From Deltaproteobacteria bacterium (GTDB taxonomy: Bacteria > Desulfobacterota_B > Binatia > UBA9968), in NCBI GenBank assembly GCA_005879255.1, contig VBKY01000143.1:57330-68615 (forward strand): a stretch of 11,286 nt of DNA. The letters run 5' to 3'. The translations under genes were made by a program, and so were the position numbers. This document shows positions 1 to 6,818 of the stretch, in pieces. The notes under the pieces were generated by a model. The model was not told where the DNA came from. It did not search any database and worked only from the letters and a program-made list of their open reading frames with translations. Numbering within the stretch: the first letter of the stretch is position 1; each line of letters begins with the position of its first letter.

Positions 1-169
1 CGATCGGACCGATGACAGCAATGACGAAGGCATGAAACCAGGCAAGTCCGGTTAAAAACCGGTGCCGCGCACACCACACATCCTGCGGCAGCGAACGGCC
101 GACAGGTACCACCGACCACAGCCGGCGGAGGAAGCTGGGAATGGGCAATCTTTTATTATCGACGGTCAT
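1..169 (-). CDS. N-terminus of a membrane protein, probably a sensor kinase or cyclase (partial, runs off left edge)
   Basis: Reading leftward from an ATG at 169, 56 codons stay open to the window edge. A Shine-Dalgarno GAGG (complement of 177-180) lies 7 bases upstream of the ATG. The peptide has a basic lead (about residues 1-16), then a segment with LPQDVW followed by ARHRFL (about 27-39), then a hydrophobic helix beginning LAWFHAFVIAVIG (42-54). The pattern LP-x3-W-x2-RHR followed by a W-x-H in the first membrane helix is one I associate with the N-termini of bacterial integral-membrane histidine kinases and diguanylate cyclases. That assignment is recollection plus inference, because no catalytic domain is inside the window. 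The start codon forms ATGA with the stop of a short open frame at 166-336 that has no start of its own. That it is a real coding start is fairly likely; the kinase or cyclase reading is tentative. Confidence 0.55.
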   Translation of the reverse strand, partial: MTVDNKRLPIPSFLRRLWSVVPVGRSLPQDVWCARHRFLTGLAWFHAFVIAVIGPI

Positions 170-1019
170 CGGACGTCCTCGTCTCGATCTGCTGAATTCA
201 CGGGAAGCTCCTTTGATCTTCCATGAACAAAGCAGTCCCGCTGAAAGAACCAGTCGGCCTTATCGGCAATCCGTCCAAGGTGTGATCCGGCGAAGTTCGA
301 AGGATCGTAGCCAACCTGCGATGCATCACTGGCGGTTCACTCTCCCCAATAGCCCGGCGGAGATATTCAGCAACCCACATGCCAGGCTCTGCACTAATTT
401 TAAGCTATTAATTTGACTAAATAATTGCTTAAGTGGGCAGCGAATCTTAAGTAATTGCAGACAAGGAGTAGCAATTCTGGACATATATGGACAATGGCTC
501 TTTGGAATGCGGTGAATCGACCCTGCTGAGCGGGGTGTTATTTCGCCATCGCCAATCGTCTAATGGGCTCCTCGCTTAAACCAAATCTCTTCGCAGTCTG
601 TCGCAGCAAACCCTGTGAAATAAGCATGTACTAGGTCGATGTTTTGAGGAGCGAAATTGATGGGTGTAACGCCAATTTGAGCAAGCGTGTTTCTGAGCAC
701 AATGCCGGTAAAGTCCGGTCGACGTGTTACCGAATACCTTTCGGTCTAGTTTACTACGAAGTTTCTAGGAACCAGATAGAAGCTTTGCATCGAGAGAAAT
801 AATTTGAAATCTACATAGGGGAAGAGATACATCAAGAATCGACTGAAACGAGAATTCGCGATCTAACTATTTCACGGGGGCCGAAAACTACAGAAGACGC
901 GAGTACCCGGCGATGTTTGTCAGCAGAATTACCGGCGCATGCTTACTGCTTAAAGTGCCGTACGAAGATTAACATTGACCCGTTTCAATACTGATTGTAG
1001 GGACTGATCGAAGGGGGCC
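170..1019. other. Gene-poor gap of about 850 bases
   Basis: No convincing gene is seen on either strand. GC is lower in places (about 40% at 421-480) than in the flanking genes. Visible elements: AATTGC at 423-428 and 453-458 with its inverse GCAATT at 471-476; a TGGACA-TATA-TGGACA direct repeat at 478-493; and a weak hairpin (stem 521-526 with 530-535, loop TGA) followed by TGTTATTT, which could be a poor plus-strand terminator. A minus-strand frame ending at 560-562 is open for about 60 codons but has no good start and no recognised family. The left part probably holds the promoter of the gene at 1-169 and the right end that of the dehydrogenase. Decayed gene remnants are possible but not shown. 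Confidence 0.6.
975..1017 (+). promoter_or_regulatory. Candidate promoter and ribosome binding site of the fused dehydrogenase
   Basis: A TTGACC box (975-980) resembles a -35 element, and 17 bases later TAGGGA (998-1003) is a poor match to a -10 box. AAGGGGG at 1011-1017 is a good Shine-Dalgarno sequence 5 bases before ATG 1023 but only 2 bases before the alternative GTG 1020. This spacing decides the start in favour of 1023. The ribosome site is convincing; the promoter boxes are weak. Confidence 0.35.
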
Positions 1020-1022
1020 GTG

Positions 1023-3917
1023 ATGAGCGTAAATCCAAGTAGGGACTATTTCGAGATCGAGGCGGAACTTAGGAAGCGGATCGAAGGCGACATTCATTTC
1101 GACCGCTACTCTCGTTTGCTTTATTCGACCGATGCTTCGATCTATCAGATCGAGCCCATCGGCGTGGTTGTGCCGCGCCATAAAGGCGACGTGCAGGCGG
1201 TGATTGAGGTCGCCAATAAGTTGAACGTGTCGGTGTTGCCGCGCGGCGGCGGGACGTCATTGGCGGGGCAAACCGTGGGCCACTCCATCGTGCTCGATTT
1301 TTCCAAATACATGCACAATGTGCTGGAAGTGAACAAGGAAGAGCTCTGGTGCCGCGTGCAGCCGGGTTTGGTCCAGGATGAGTTGAACGCGCACGTCCGT
1401 GGGATGGGACTACAATTTGGCCCCGACACTTCGACATCGAACCGGGCCACCATCGGCGGCATGATCGGCAACAACTCCGCCGGCGCCCACTCGCTGACTT
1501 ACGGTAAGACGCTGGATCACGCTATCGAACTGACGGTGCTGCTCGCCGACGGCAGCGAAGTCGTGCTGAAAGACCTTTCGGCCGCTGCGCTGGAAAGCAA
1601 AAGCAAGGCCGATTCGATTGAAGGCAGCGCTTATCGCGAGGTGTCTCGCTTGGCACGGCAGCATAAGAACGAAATCCTCGCGCGCTATCCGAAAATTATG
1701 CGGCGAGTGTCCGGGTATAATTTAGACGAGTTCATCAAGGCGCAGCCGTTCAATCTCGCGCGCATGCTGGTCGGCTCCGAGGGCACGCTGGCGACGATCA
1801 TCGAGGCCAAAATGCGGCTGGTGCCAAAGCCGAAATGGACGGCGATGGACGTCATTCACTTTCATGACGACATTGCTGCGCTAGAGGCAGCGCAGGCGAT
1901 TTTGCAAACTGCGCCCTATGCTCTGGAGTCCACCGATAGGATGATTCTCAATCTCGCCCGGGGCAACATCGAGCAGTCGAGGAAGCTCGGCTTCGTTCAA
2001 GGCGATCCCGACTCGCTGCTCATGGTCGAGTACGCCGGCGAGACGGACGGTGAAGTCAGAGAACACGTGCTCAAACTCGAAGAGCTGCGCAAACGCGAGA
2101 AGATCGGCTACGCCGCGACACTGGCATTCAAGCCGGAAGAGGTGAAAGCGATCTGGGGCGTGCGCAAGGCCGGGCTGGGTTTGTTGCTCGGAACCAAAGG
2201 GGACAAAAAGCCCATCGCCTTTGTTGAAGACGCGGCGGTGGAGCCGTCGAAACTGCCGGAGTTCATCAAGCGCTTTCGCGCCATCGTCACGGGCCACGAT
2301 GCCGTCGCCGGCTACTACGGCCATTGCTCCGTCGGCTGCATGCACATCCGCCCGCTCATCAATCTCAAGGAACCGAGCGAAGTTAAAAAGATGGTTTCGA
2401 TCGCCAACGCGATTGCCAATCTGGTGCTCGAATTCAACGGTGCCATGTCTGGCGAGCATGGCGACGGGTTGGCGCGAAGCCATTTCAACGCCAAACTGTT
2501 CGGCCCGGCGCTCTACGGTGCCTTCCGCCAGATCAAGCGCGCCTTCGATCCGAAGAATCTCATGAATCCCGGCAAGATCGTCGACGCCCCAGCGATGACC
2601 GAGTCGCTCAAGATCAGCCCGCAATACAAAACCTGGGAGCCACGCACGACGCTCGATTTCGACGCGCAGGGAGGATTCGCGCGGGCGGTCGAAATGTGCA
2701 GCGGCATGGGCGAGTGCCGCAAGAAGCTCGACGGCACCATGTGCCCGTCTTACATGGGCACTCTCGACGAAGAGCATTCCACGCGCGGGCGCGCCAATGC
2801 GCTCAGAAATGTGATCTCCGGCAGGGTTCCTCAGCAGGAATTCACCGGCAAGCGGTTATATGAGGTGATGGATCTTTGCCTCGAATGCAAAGCGTGTAAG
2901 GCCGAGTGTCCATCCAACGTTGACATGGCGAAGCTCAAGTATGAGTTCCTCGACCACTACCATCGCGCAAATGGTCTGCCGCTGCGCAATAGAATGTTCG
3001 GCGGCATCGCGACCTTGAATCGCATCGGTTCGAGCTTGGCGCCAATATCGAATTGGTTCGTCAATTCATCGTTGAACCGCTGGCTGATGGAACTCGTTGC
3101 CGGCATCGACCGTCGCCGCCCGCTACCGCAATTCGCCAGGGAAACTTTTGAAGACTGGTTTCGTGATCACAAGACTGAAGGCGATGGTACGAAGGGTGAC
3201 GTCGTGTTGTTTCACGATACTTTTAATAACTTCAACACGCCCAACGTTGCCGTCGCGGCGACGCGCTTTCTAGAGAAGTCTGGATATCGTGTGCTGCTCA
3301 TCGACAAGAAATGCTGCGGGCGGCCGATGATCTCGAAAGGCATGCTCAACCAAGCGAAAGAAAATTCAGCTTGGAACGTCGACAAACTTGCGCTGTATGC
3401 GGAAAAAGGAACGCCGATCGTTGGTTTGGAACCTTCTTGCTTGTTGACGCTGCGCGACGAATATCCCGAATTCATCCGCACGAGTGCAGCAAAGAAAGTT
3501 GCCGAAAACAGTTTTCTGCTCGAAGAGTTTGTCGTGCGCGAGCAAAAGGAAGGGAGACTATCGCTCAATTCCTCGGGAAATGGCAAGAAAGCTCTGCTCC
3601 ATGGTCATTGCCATCAGAGAGCGCTGGTCGGCACAGCGCCGACGGTCGCAGTGCTCAAGGCTGCCGGTTACGAGGTGAGCGAAGTCGACTCCGGCTGCTG
3701 CGGCATGGCGGGCTCCTTCGGCTTCGAGAAAGAACACTACGATTTATCGACGAAGATCGGCAACCGGCGGCTCGTGCCGGCTGTCAAAGCCGCCGCCACC
3801 GACGTCGAGATCGTTGCCCCAGGAATCTCATGCAGACAGCAGATCGAACACTTAGCGGGGAGGCAGGCCAAGCATCCGGCGGAGCTGCTTTGGCAAGTGC
3901 TGAGTGGTGAGTCCTAA
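1023..3917 (+). CDS. FAD-linked 2-hydroxyacid dehydrogenase fused to an Fe-S/CCG-domain subunit (YdiJ-like, GlcD-GlcF fusion)
   Basis: Residues are numbered from GTG 1020. The N-terminal half is a PCMH/VAO-type FAD domain with PRGGGTSLAGQ (74-84) and GPDTSTSNRATIGG (134-147). A C-terminal FAD-oxidase domain follows with HIRPLINL (442-449), SGEHGDG (477-483) and NPGKI (516-520). The second half is ferredoxin-like: C560, C566 and C575 in the first cluster region, then C620-x2-C623-x2-C626-x3-C630-P. Two GlcF-type cysteine-rich CCG domains follow, centred on CC765-766 and CC893-894, the latter preceded by HGHCHQRA (861-868). This order and length match the single-chain D-lactate/D-2-hydroxyglutarate dehydrogenase group that includes E. 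coli YdiJ (about 1018 residues). Such enzymes oxidise a D-2-hydroxyacid to the 2-oxoacid and pass electrons through Fe-S centres to the respiratory chain, usually at the inner membrane face. The exact substrate cannot be read from sequence. There is no signal peptide and no obvious operon partner. The last codons (LSGES) lie in a small repeat. Confidence 0.9.
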   Translation: MSVNPSRDYFEIEAELRKRIEGDIHFDRYSRLLYSTDASIYQIEPIGVVVPRHKGDVQAVIEVANKLNVSVLPRGGGTSLAGQTVGHSIVLDFSKYMHNVLEVNKEELWCRVQPGLVQDELNAHVRGMGLQFGPDTSTSNRATIGGMIGNNSAGAHSLTYGKTLDHAIELTVLLADGSEVVLKDLSAAALESKSKADSIEGSAYREVSRLARQHKNEILARYPKIMRRVSGYNLDEFIKAQPFNLARMLVGSEGTLATIIEAKMRLVPKPKWTAMDVIHFHDDIAALEAAQAILQTAPYALESTDRMILNLARGNIEQSRKLGFVQGDPDSLLMVEYAGETDGEVREHVLKLEELRKREKIGYAATLAFKPEEVKAIWGVRKAGLGLLLGTKGDKKPIAFVEDAAVEPSKLPEFIKRFRAIVTGHDAVAGYYGHCSVGCMHIRPLINLKEPSEVKKMVSIANAIANLVLEFNGAMSGEHGDGLARSHFNAKLFGPALYGAFRQIKRAFDPKNLMNPGKIVDAPAMTESLKISPQYKTWEPRTTLDFDAQGGFARAVEMCSGMGECRKKLDGTMCPSYMGTLDEEHSTRGRANALRNVISGRVPQQEFTGKRLYEVMDLCLECKACKAECPSNVDMAKLKYEFLDHYHRANGLPLRNRMFGGIATLNRIGSSLAPISNWFVNSSLNRWLMELVAGIDRRRPLPQFARETFEDWFRDHKTEGDGTKGDVVLFHDTFNNFNTPNVAVAATRFLEKSGYRVLLIDKKCCGRPMISKGMLNQAKENSAWNVDKLALYAEKGTPIVGLEPSCLLTLRDEYPEFIRTSAAKKVAENSFLLEEFVVREQKEGRLSLNSSGNGKKALLHGHCHQRALVGTAPTVAVLKAAGYEVSEVDSGCCGMAGSFGFEKEHYDLSTKIGNRRLVPAVKAAATDVEIVAPGISCRQQIEHLAGRQAKHPAELLWQVLSGES

Positions 3918-3934
3918 GTGCTGAATACTGAGAT
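3895..3934 (+). repeat. Short degenerate GTGCTGA repeat overlapping the dehydrogenase stop codon
   Basis: AAGTGCTGA occurs at 3895-3903 and 3916-3924, with the related GTGGTGAGT (3904-3912) and CTGAATACTGAG (3921-3932) around them. The TAA stop (3915-3917) shares two bases with the second copy, so the last few residues of the enzyme are encoded by repeat sequence. This looks like a small dispersed or slipped repeat that has run into the gene end. Confidence 0.5.
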
Positions 3935-3964
3935 GCGAAACAAAGTCGAGAGATTTGAAGAGCC

Positions 3965-4007
3965 AAAAAAAAAGACAACCCCGCCGCACGCTGCGAACGG
4001 GGTTGTC
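3965..4007 (-). terminator. Rho-independent terminator of the ComEA-like gene
   Basis: A perfect 10-bp stem, GACAACCCCG (3974-3983) with CGGGGTTGTC (3998-4007), encloses a 14-base loop that can itself pair CGCA (3985-3988) with TGCG (3992-3995). On the minus strand the stem is followed directly by nine T residues (A-run 3965-3973). It sits 15 bases past the stop of the minus-strand gene at 4023. On the plus strand no T-run follows, so it is not a canonical terminator for the dehydrogenase. Confidence 0.93.
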
Positions 4008-4022
4008 CAAAGTGGGAGGCGA

Positions 4023-4439
4023 TTATTTCTTTTCAGCGGCCTTCTTTTCGTCCGCCTTGGATTTTTCCGCGACTTTTGTTTTTGCGGTGTCCGACTTCAT
4101 GGCGTCGCCTTTCGGAGCCTCCGTTGTCTTCGCCTCAGTGCCTTTGCCTTTCGTGTCCTTGTCCGACGGCTTATCGATGCTTGTCTTTCCTGTGACTGTG
4201 ACTTGAGAGCGAATCTGCTTCATAAGGCCAGGGCCCACGCCCGGAACTTTCTCAAGTTCATCAATTGATTTGAAGTTTCCGTTCTTCTTTCGATAATCAA
4301 TGATCTCTTGAGCACGCTTCTCGCCAACGCCTTTGAGCGTGGTCAACTCCTCCTTTGTCGCAGTGTTGATGTTAACCATGGCCAGGGCCACGCCCGTCAT
4401 GGCAAACCACATTGCCAATGCCAATAATAGTTTTTTCAT
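4023..4439 (-). CDS. Secreted ComEA-family helix-hairpin-helix protein with a lysine/alanine-rich tail
   Basis: The 138-residue product begins with a signal peptide (MKK, then a hydrophobic core, with a likely cut after ALA at residue 20). One ComEA-type helix-hairpin-helix DNA-binding domain follows (about 22-82). It has NINTAT (23-28), the first hairpin GVGEKRA (37-43) and the second PGVGPGLM (66-73). The remainder (about 85-138) is low-complexity, rich in Lys, Ala, Glu, Asp and Thr, and probably disordered. In transformable bacteria ComEA binds incoming double-stranded DNA in the periplasm or at the membrane. Short ComEA-like proteins of this kind are also widespread where competence is unproven, so a role in DNA uptake is inference. 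The start is well fixed: AAGGAGG (complement of 4445-4451) lies 5 bases before ATG 4439. A possible -10 box TAAAAT is the complement of 4463-4468. The gene is single, ending in the terminator at 3965-4007. No other competence gene is in the window. Confidence 0.85.
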   Translation of the reverse strand: MKKLLLALAMWFAMTGVALAMVNINTATKEELTTLKGVGEKRAQEIIDYRKKNGNFKSIDELEKVPGVGPGLMKQIRSQVTVTGKTSIDKPSDKDTKGKGTEAKTTEAPKGDAMKSDTAKTKVAEKSKADEKKAAEKK

Positions 4440-4661
4440 CGACGCCTCCTTTATCAGTATTGATTTTAGCGGTTTTTCCGTCGGTCTGGTCCTTTAGACG
4501 AAAGATTACGGTTCCCTATTCATGATGCACCCAGCCGGAGCGCCCGACCGGGTTGGAAGCGGGTAATAGCGGAGATGGGATGGACATGTCAAGCGTATTG
4601 TGCCGATGCGCAACGGCAGTGCTAACTTCATGGCGGCTGACCTTGAAACCAACTGGGTCCC

Positions 4662-5993
4662 TTAAACGACATCCCGACTGACGTCGTTGTCCCTTCTAAA
4701 AGATCGGCAAGCCTCGAAAACCACAATTCCGACCCAAGCGCTGGCGGTGAAAATAATCACGTCAGTGCTCGACGGAGTACGAGATCGTACGGCTATCTGG
4801 GCCAATTCGATCGCTGCGGCGATGGCAATACACAGCATCGTCGCTTTGCGACGGGGCGAGTCGCTGTGCTGAACCGGCCCCAGAGACATCACTACAAAGC
4901 CCAGGGGAATCAGCGAATATATTTTTTTCTGGAGATCGAATAACGCGATGAGCGGTTCGGTGGAATAGTAAGCTTTGAAAGGAAGCCATTCGATCCGAGA
5001 AAATCGGTCCGTCAGTTCACTCGGGGATATCCAATCGAACGGTGAAAGTTCAAAATAGACCAAAAAGCCGAGCAGGAGCATGAACCAGATGATTTCCCGA
5101 TGACGTTTCACCGCGCCCAGAGCGGACAAACTGGGAAGCAGGATAATCCCCAAGAGCCCACCGAGCGAAGCCATTATTACATCGTCCGAATAAAATGCCC
5201 GCGCGGCAAAGAACAGTTTGCCGATCTCGATCGCGCAAGCGACGGCGCTGCACAAGAGCCAAGCCAGACCCGCTCCGGTGCGCCATCGGCGTTGCAAATT
5301 AATCAAGATGAGATAGCCGATGGCGGCAAAAACCGCTACTTTTTCGATCAAGAGCTCCAACCAGTAACGATGTACAAACATTTTGAAAGGAATGAACTCG
5401 CTTTGTTGCAAGTTGTTCCATAGGGTGGAGCGATCCAATGTCACTCCGAAAGGGTAGTAGGAGTCGACGAAAACTCCGAGGAGTAGATAGCCGAGCACAA
5501 GCAACGACGGTTGGTCGCGCAGAACTTGAACCAAGCCAATTCGGAGGGATTCTCGAAAGGCGCGGACCAGCGCAAAACCCCCAAGCGCGCCGAAGAAAGC
5601 ACCGAATCCATTGCATAAGACATCAAGCTGCGATGGGCTTCTCCACGGCGACAATGTCTGGCCGGATTCAATAATGACTCCGAACAGAAGTCCGTAAATG
5701 CTCGTAAGCAACGTCGAAGGAACCATCCGTCGGCGTTGGTCGCTCGCCGTCTCTACCCACACACGCAGGATTCCGAACGGCACGAAGAGCAATACATTGC
5801 TGATTACATCCGATAGCGAGGCGCGCATAATGCGGCTGTGAATCGACTCCGTCAGAAATATCGACCAGCGCCAGCGCACGAAGTTGGGATTGAAGTTGAA
5901 GTGAAAGGGAATGAAACTGCCATAGACAATAAACAGACAATAAGCCAACAGCAGGCACTGCGCCGTTTTCTTTTCCGAATATGAACTTTTCAT
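4662..5993 (-). CDS. VanZ-family integral membrane protein with three tandem VanZ-like units
   Basis: This 443-residue protein is strongly hydrophobic with about a dozen possible membrane segments. The VanZ pattern (an SPF-like motif, an N-x-LLF-x-PFG helix, then E-x-x-Q and a conserved Asp before a small-residue helix) is clear in unit 1: FIPF (27-30), SNVLLFVPFG (65-74), E109/Q112, D124. It recurs more loosely in unit 2: YPF (180-182), IPFK (201-204), E256 with K259 instead of Q, D270/D271. It appears again in unit 3: SPFDW (317-321), LPFK (337-340), IPLGF (362-366), E396/Q399, D411. Typical VanZ proteins carry one unit in about 120-180 residues, so this is roughly a triplication. VanZ is named for low-level teicoplanin resistance, but most family members have no known function; I infer only a cell-envelope membrane role. 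The start ATG 5993 has no strong Shine-Dalgarno site. The gene is divergent from the one at 6137, with 143 bases between the starts. Confidence 0.8.
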   Translation of the reverse strand: MKSSYSEKKTAQCLLLAYCLFIVYGSFIPFHFNFNPNFVRWRWSIFLTESIHSRIMRASLSDVISNVLLFVPFGILRVWVETASDQRRRMVPSTLLTSIYGLLFGVIIESGQTLSPWRSPSQLDVLCNGFGAFFGALGGFALVRAFRESLRIGLVQVLRDQPSLLVLGYLLLGVFVDSYYPFGVTLDRSTLWNNLQQSEFIPFKMFVHRYWLELLIEKVAVFAAIGYLILINLQRRWRTGAGLAWLLCSAVACAIEIGKLFFAARAFYSDDVIMASLGGLLGIILLPSLSALGAVKRHREIIWFMLLLGFLVYFELSPFDWISPSELTDRFSRIEWLPFKAYYSTEPLIALFDLQKKIYSLIPLGFVVMSLGPVQHSDSPRRKATMLCIAIAAAIELAQIAVRSRTPSSTDVIIFTASAWVGIVVFEACRSFRRDNDVSRDVV

Positions 5994-6121
5994 CGCTGAC
6001 TTCGTTTTCGTTGGCGCATAGGTGCGATGGCTTTGAGATCGAGGGTACTATGGAGCCCGAGAATATCAATCTGGCCAATCCGGACATCGTCACGGGAAGT
6101 GCTGGGAAGAGCGACGGCGCA

Positions 6122-6136
6122 TGGTAGAATATCTTC
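6122..6136 (+). promoter_or_regulatory. Candidate extended -10 promoter giving a leaderless transcript
   Basis: TGGTAGAAT (6122-6130) fits an extended -10 element (TG-n-TAGAAT). A transcript starting the usual 6-7 bases downstream would begin at about 6137, the A of the ATG. The expected -35 position (6102-6107, CTGGGA) is a weak match. No Shine-Dalgarno sequence is visible before the ATG, which agrees with leaderless translation. Confidence 0.35.
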
Positions 6137-6643
6137 ATGGAGAATATTGACCAAGCCAAGTCGTCCGTGCATCAGTGGATCGGGCGCCATCAACACGCCG
6201 TGCTCTACGACGAAGAGACTTCGGCTCTTCTTGACGTTGCGTCGGGAAAGAGCGTGAATCTGCCGTGGCGCGATATGACGGCGTTCGAAGAAAAAACTCA
6301 TCCTGAGACGACCGACACTTATCTCGTTCTCTTGTTCGAAAACGGCAAGCAGATTGCCCTGGTCGAACCGGGCGGCGTTGCTTTTGCGCCGTCCACCGAG
6401 AATTCCGGTCCAGTGCAAGACTTACCGCCGGTCGTTTGCCTGAGTGACTTTCACACACTCAAACAGCGGGTGGATCATCATCTTTACGATCATCCAGATG
6501 AGCCACCGCCGCGAGAAACTCTCAATCTGATCATGATCTGTATCGCGACTTTGGACGGCGCCAGAGCTGTGGGATTCGATGTGGCCGACTTGGAGGGGGA
6601 GTTGGAGAAGTCGTTGAACGAAATCGAACGGCGGACGCGGTAG
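6137..6643 (+). CDS. Protein of unknown function, 168 residues, acidic, cytoplasmic
   Basis: I do not recognise a family. The predicted product has no signal peptide or membrane helix. Residues 20-85 alternate hydrophobic and polar stretches, as in a small beta-rich domain (VLYDEETSALLDV, TYLVLLFENGKQIALVE). A proline- and acid-rich linker follows at 116-126 (YDHPDEPPPRE), after HH at 114-115. A hydrophobic helix (LNLIMICIATLDGA, 129-142) and an acidic C-terminal helix (151-168) close it. Codon use looks like that of a real gene, and the frame is open from an ATG with no better alternative. It is divergent from the VanZ-like gene and shares its 143-base upstream region, so co-regulation is possible. 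Threonine synthase is downstream on the same strand but 175 bases away with repeats between, so an operon is not evident. Confidence 0.75.
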   Translation: MENIDQAKSSVHQWIGRHQHAVLYDEETSALLDVASGKSVNLPWRDMTAFEEKTHPETTDTYLVLLFENGKQIALVEPGGVAFAPSTENSGPVQDLPPVVCLSDFHTLKQRVDHHLYDHPDEPPPRETLNLIMICIATLDGARAVGFDVADLEGELEKSLNEIERRTR

Positions 6644-6710
6644 AGGCAGCAAGGTTGGAGTACGGGAGTGATGGGGTAATGGAGGATTGGAAAATCGCCG
6701 TGTTTAATGA

Positions 6711-6774
6711 TTGAACGATTTGAACGACTTGAACCGTTCCCCAGCGTTGAATGTTGAACCTTGAACTTTTGAAC
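6711..6774 (+). repeat. Clustered TTGAAC repeat upstream of threonine synthase
   Basis: TTGAAC occurs six times, at 6711, 6720, 6729, 6754, 6761 and 6769, plus a near copy TTGAAT at 6748. The first three are exactly 9 bases apart (TTGAAC plus three variable bases). The cluster ends just before the possible GTG 6777 and lies within 110 bases of ATG 6819. It could be a slipped simple repeat or a set of binding sites; nothing decides between them. Confidence 0.7.
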
Positions 6775-6818
6775 GAGTGGCATTTCTTAACCGCCCACCT
6801 CGTCACTGGACAGATCCT

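Noticed and set aside
141..416. A 91-codon plus-strand open frame.
   Set aside because: It is antisense to the well-supported start at 169, has no ribosome site, and shows low-complexity composition with no recognisable motif.
560..751. A minus-strand frame of about 60 codons including RPDFTGIVLRNTLAQIGVTP, faintly like a periplasmic substrate-binding protein.
   Set aside because: There is no ATG or good start, the similarity is only impressionistic, and the flanking frames do not continue it.
1881..2777. A 298-codon minus-strand open frame opposite the dehydrogenase.
   Set aside because: It is antisense to a clearly conserved enzyme, has Arg/His/Ala-rich composition typical of shadow frames in GC-rich genes, and shows no domain.
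4529..4553. An imperfect palindrome (ACCCAGCCGG pairing with CCGACCGGGT) between the VanZ-like and ComEA-like genes.
   Set aside because: Two mismatches in ten pairs and no T-run on either strand; it does not qualify as a terminator or clear operator.
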